A stretch of 64,000 bases of DNA from Pratylenchus scribneri (Eukaryota > Nematoda > Chromadorea > Rhabditida > Pratylenchidae). This document shows, piece after piece, positions 60,340-64,000 of the stretch. Where the stretch lies: the NCBI GenBank assembly GCA_030063045.1, contig JAQSEB010000019.1, positions 1-64,000 on the forward strand, read 5' to 3'. Position numbers and translations under genes: made by a program. Under the pieces are notes generated by a model that saw only the letters and a list, made by a program, of their open reading frames with translations, ran no database searches and was not told the origin of the DNA. Within the stretch, counting starts at the first letter, position 1. Every line of letters starts with the position of its first letter.

Positions 60340-63300
60340 TCAACAACTCGCATTTCCCATAAAGCCTCCACCGGTGGCGCCAATTGCGGCACCAACAGGT
60401 CCACCGAGCATAAATCCAATTACACCGCCAATGAATCCGCCACCCAATGTCTAAAATGAAATAAAAAAAATTAGAATATTTTAGCAAAACTTTTTTAATT
60501 TAATTGAATTTTTGATAATATTTTTAAATTGTGAAAAATTATTTATTTCAAATATTCAAAATTTTCCGGAAACAAAATCATATAGAAATGAATTATATTT
60601 TTACCCTTGCGCTAGTGTCACAACTCTTTTGTTCCTTTTGAATTTGTTGAATGCGTTTGCGCTGTTCCTCTGCTTCGGCTTCCAGTCGTTTCTTTTCCAA
60701 CCGCTCTTTTTCCAACTTTCTTTGCAATTCCAAGTTTTGTCGAATTGCCTCAGCATTATCACGCTATAAAATTTTAATATAAATTGGTAGAATCTGTAAT
60801 CTTTTTAATCATTAGATAACTTATTTATTAGTTAAATATTTGTTACTTTATGGAGTTTGTATATCCGCTGGACCCTTAAAGTTGAAAAAAAGTGAAGGGT
60901 CCACCTATGGGTCATCAAGATTAGGGTTACGGTCATTCAGGGATAGGATAGGACAAAATCACATCCGTATCACCTAACCCTGCCCTAAACCCATATATAA
61001 GGGACTCTTCACTTTTTCTACTTAAGGAGGAGTCCAGCGGATAAACTCCATAAGTATCAAATATTGTTAATTATAATTATTAATAAATATTCAATTTAAA
61101 TAAATGTTGATCATTTTTCTATTAAACAGTTTTATCTTATTTTTATTTGTAAAATATAATTTTAAAATTATTAAAATCAAAGTAGCATCCAAAAATTTTG
61201 ACGGTGTCTTTTAGCAAAAAATGTTAAGGGATTTTACAAAATTTTTCTATTTTTGACAAAAATCAATTTTATTTAATATGGTGACTGAAGGACCTTTTAA
61301 TTATGAATATTTGAAATAATTGGTAAATGGGACAAATTTGGATTTTTAAAAATATTAAATAAATTTTTACCTCCAATTGTTCCTTTTCTAATTGTTGCTC
61401 TCTAAATTGCTCTTCTCGCTTTCGTTGAGCTTCTTCCTCCCTCAATTGGTCAATTTTTTGCTGATAAATGGCCTTATAATGTGCTTTGATTAACTAAATT
61501 AGATAAAGGGGAATTTAAAAATATTTAAAATAAATTTACCGCCATTCTGTAGGCCAATTGCTGACGGCATTCTTCAATCATTTCTTTATTTCCCATTAAA
61601 CGAGTTTTGTTAAAAACTTCAGATATGGCAACATTTTCCTCAGAATTTTGCCAATTTTCCTATAAATCGAAAAATTTTCGATTGGATTTTTTAAAAATTT
61701 TTTAACTGAATATAAAATCCAGAATAAAATTTAAATATAAAAAATCCTTACAAAAAGGCTAATGTCTTCAAATAGTGAAATCGAAGAAAATGTTTCCATT
61801 GAATCTTCGAACATTTGATAAGTTCGATTGGTCAACATTTGGCATTGCAATTTGGAAGTGACCTAAAAATTTACAAAATTAATTTTATTTTATTTTAATT
61901 ATTTAAAAATATTTTTATTTATAATTTTAAAATTTTATTTTTATATTATTTCAAAAAAAAAGTTTATAAAATTTAGAATTTTTATAAAAAATAATTTTAA
62001 AAATTAATTTAAAATTGAATTAAATAAAAATTGCCTCATAAACAGTTTGGACATTTGGCATTGAAGGATTGTTGAAGATTTCAAAAAAGAGCTAAAAATT
62101 AAAAAATTAAATTTAAATTATTTTTTAATTTACTTGGAAATAGGCTGCCAATTCCCTGCCAGTCACATATTCGTTATTGACGATTTTTGGAATTAGCAAT
62201 TCGGGCGAGAAAATTGCCGGCACAAATTGGCGTATTTGTTCCATAAAGTCGTTGTCAATTTCTATAATTGCAAAAAAAAATTATTCGTATCATCAATTCA
62301 AAATTCTCCTAATTTGAGAAAACAAAATTTGCTTCAATTTTTATTACTAATATTTTTTCAACTAAATTTCAAAAAATAAACATTAATATAGCCAAAAGAA
62401 AAGAGACCCAAAAATCCAAAATAAAATAATTTAAAAAATAATTTAAATTATTCAATAAATTGACAGAAAATGATTTAAATATTGAAATTATTTTTTATAT
62501 TGATTCAAAAATATAGATATATTTTTAAAATAATAATTTTTCCGAAAAAAAAAATAAATATATTATCCATCCATTCTCCCATAAATTACCTGACAAATTG
62601 CCATTGAATGTTGTCTTTCCATGACCAGCCACTATTTTGCCTGGATATGGCATCAGAAAACAGAGGACAGTTTCAAATAATTTGTCCCGAATATCTGCCC
62701 GCAATTTGCGCATTTCCTTCGTGTCACTTTCACGAGCCTTGATGGAAAAATGGATTTAAATTAAAAATTAATTAAAAATGCCATCAAATGTTGGGCCAGC
62801 AATTGTTGGCCACCTTCAAAGCCAAAGTCCATTTCTTGTGAGTTGGCCCAATCGCGGACAAGGAAAACCAACGACTAAGAGAAAATATTATTGAATTTAA
62901 TTACAATATTAAAACCTGAAATGGTGGCAATAACACCTCTGCTCCTAGAGTTCCATTTTTGTTATCCATTGCCAATTCCGCATATTTGGCAAAAAATTGG
63001 AGATATTGAAGGTCGCTGGATTTTATTTGGCCTCCAATGTTGTAAATCTGTGGAGAGAAAATATATAGTATAAGAATGGACAAATGTAAAAAATTATGTA
63101 ATTAAGTATGCTTATTTAAAATTCAAAATCACAAAAAATGGGTGAATTTAATTTACAAAATCATTTTTGAGGCCACATAACTTAGCCATAGTAAATTGTT
63201 ATGGCTTGGGCTTTAGGATAGAGCTAGACATTTAGGAATTTAAGAGGAAAATTAAGGAAATCTATTTGACCAAGTTTTTATTTTGGTCCCAAAAAACGCC

Positions 63301-64000
63301 GAATTTTCGACTTAAGGCTTTTTATAAATAATTTAATGTAAAATTAATTCAGAAGTTCCCTCTATTATGATTATTTGGCATCGTTCTGTATTTTTGATAT
63401 GTAGAATTATTCAAAATTACTAATAAATTGACCTTCATCTTTTTATAATAATTTTATACACCCTTTTTAAGCCTACCATCGTAGATGAAAGCATAGTGGA
63501 AAGGGAGAAAATGATGGCATTGTCCTGTAGGCTGGATTCATCATCAAAAGTGCCCTGAGTGTCCATCAAAAGGACGGCTACCTCTTCGCCAGTCTCCGGA
63601 TTGCGCATCAAAAATGGCTGAGACCATAGAAGAATTCCCTTCGTATGAGTGGAAGTTCCTCTTTTAAAGCTGAATCGATTGGCCAGAGGAACATTCGGGT
63701 CGAGCCAATCCATCGAAGAATCGTTGTCGCCGCCAGCAAAATGATGGGCCAAAAAGCGGAGGAAAAAATTGAGCAAAAAACTTTTGCCCTTTCGATATTC
63801 ACCGGCAACCGCAATTAATGCTACCTTTTTGTAGGAAATGGGTATTTTAAAATTTGAATGTGTAAAAATTTTTGTACCTTTTTGTCGGCAACATTTTCAT
63901 CCAGCAAAATTTGTTCCAAAAGGTGACGGTTCAAAGAGAAATTGTGAGCCTCTGAATTGGGCACCACAATGGGAAGGGCTTCGCCCTGATTAAATGTTTG
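60340..64000 (-). CDS. Atlastin-like (GB1/RHD3) GTPase with coiled-coil and glycine-rich tail, 5' end outside window
   Basis: The dynamin-superfamily GTPase signature is clear in order: P-loop VALIAVAGEYRKGKSFLLN (about 63830-63770), switch region RGTSTHTKGILLWSQPF, DTQGTFDDESSLQDNAIIFS (G3), the atlastin-type SSDLQYLQFFAKYAELAMD, and the RD motif FLVRDWANSQEMDFGFEGG. A middle helical domain follows (QIRQFVPAIFSPELL, EYVTGRELAAYF). Atlastins tether and fuse endoplasmic-reticulum membranes through two closely spaced transmembrane segments. Here the C terminus is instead a coiled coil (REEEAQRKREEQFREQQLEK; RLEKKRLEAEAEEQRKRIQQ) and a Gly-rich tail (GGFIGGVIGFMLGGPVGAAI), stop at 60340-60342. 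The tail could still insert in a membrane as a glycine-zipper hairpin (inference). About a dozen short introns. A MITE-like element sits in an intron near 60.85-61.06 kb. Confidence 0.85.
60845..61062. mobile_element. MITE-like element in an atlastin-like gene intron
   Basis: Imperfect terminal inverted repeats: CTTTATGGAGTTTGTATATC at the left and, read inward from the right, CTTATGGAGTTTATCCGCTG. The shared TATCCGCTGGAC follows. The interior has ATTAGGGTTACGGTCATTCA facing CACCTAACCCTGCCCTAAAC. No coding capacity. It is related by its interior to the elements near 0.8, 10.7 and 57.0 kb. Confidence 0.75.

Overview
The window looks like nuclear DNA of a small, AT-rich nematode, probably a plant-parasitic (tylenchid, Meloidogyne-like) species. 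The base for this is the genes themselves: short AT-rich introns with GT donors and TTTCAG or TTTAAG acceptors, nematode-type seven-helix chemoreceptor genes in tandem, an atlastin-type GTPase, several clustered single-pass or secreted small-protein families, and C2H2 zinc-finger genes split into one exon per finger. The genus is an inference; no species marker is present.

The dominant feature is a very large inverted repeat. Positions 1-7868 are the reverse complement of 48867-57883. Paired positions sum to about 57,883 at the outer end and 56,735 at the inner end. The left arm runs off the window, so the real arms are longer. The arms carry the same genes in mirror order: the 3' end of an unrecognised gene, an acidic secreted-protein gene, zinc-finger gene B and part of zinc-finger gene A. 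They differ by base changes, short indels and one 1,145-bp segment missing from the left arm. That loss removes the end of zinc-finger gene B and the signal-peptide exon of its neighbour.

The 41-kb spacer (7869-48866) holds, left to right: the 5' part of zinc-finger gene A (to 9.6 kb); two tandem Srsx-like chemoreceptor genes (11.3-16.8 kb, plus strand); a Str/Srd-like chemoreceptor gene on the minus strand with a 795-bp hAT-like element in an intron (17.3-20.3 kb); a tandem family of small type I membrane proteins (22.4-33.7 kb), in which several 3' splice sites have lost their AG and two copies appear fused; two small unrecognised genes (25-26.6 kb); a pair of Cys/Trp-rich secreted-protein genes (34.3-38.4 kb); and a fourth zinc-finger gene (38.9-48.7 kb, minus strand) split by an 8.24-kb DNA transposon.

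That transposon (40157-48396) has 7-bp terminal inverted repeats, a 2-bp target duplication, long subterminal repeats, a multi-exon tnp2/CMC-type transposase gene and a divergent gene for a disordered companion protein. Removing it together with one copy of the duplication restores the zinc-finger reading frame.

Right of the right arm lie the rest of the unrecognised gene, with a striking poly-G/(GAT)n foldback element in its first intron, and the C-terminal part of an atlastin-like GTPase that has a coiled coil and glycine-rich tail where the usual membrane hairpin would be. Many other non-autonomous foldback elements and minisatellites fill introns and intergenic DNA. No tRNA, rRNA or CRISPR array was recognised.
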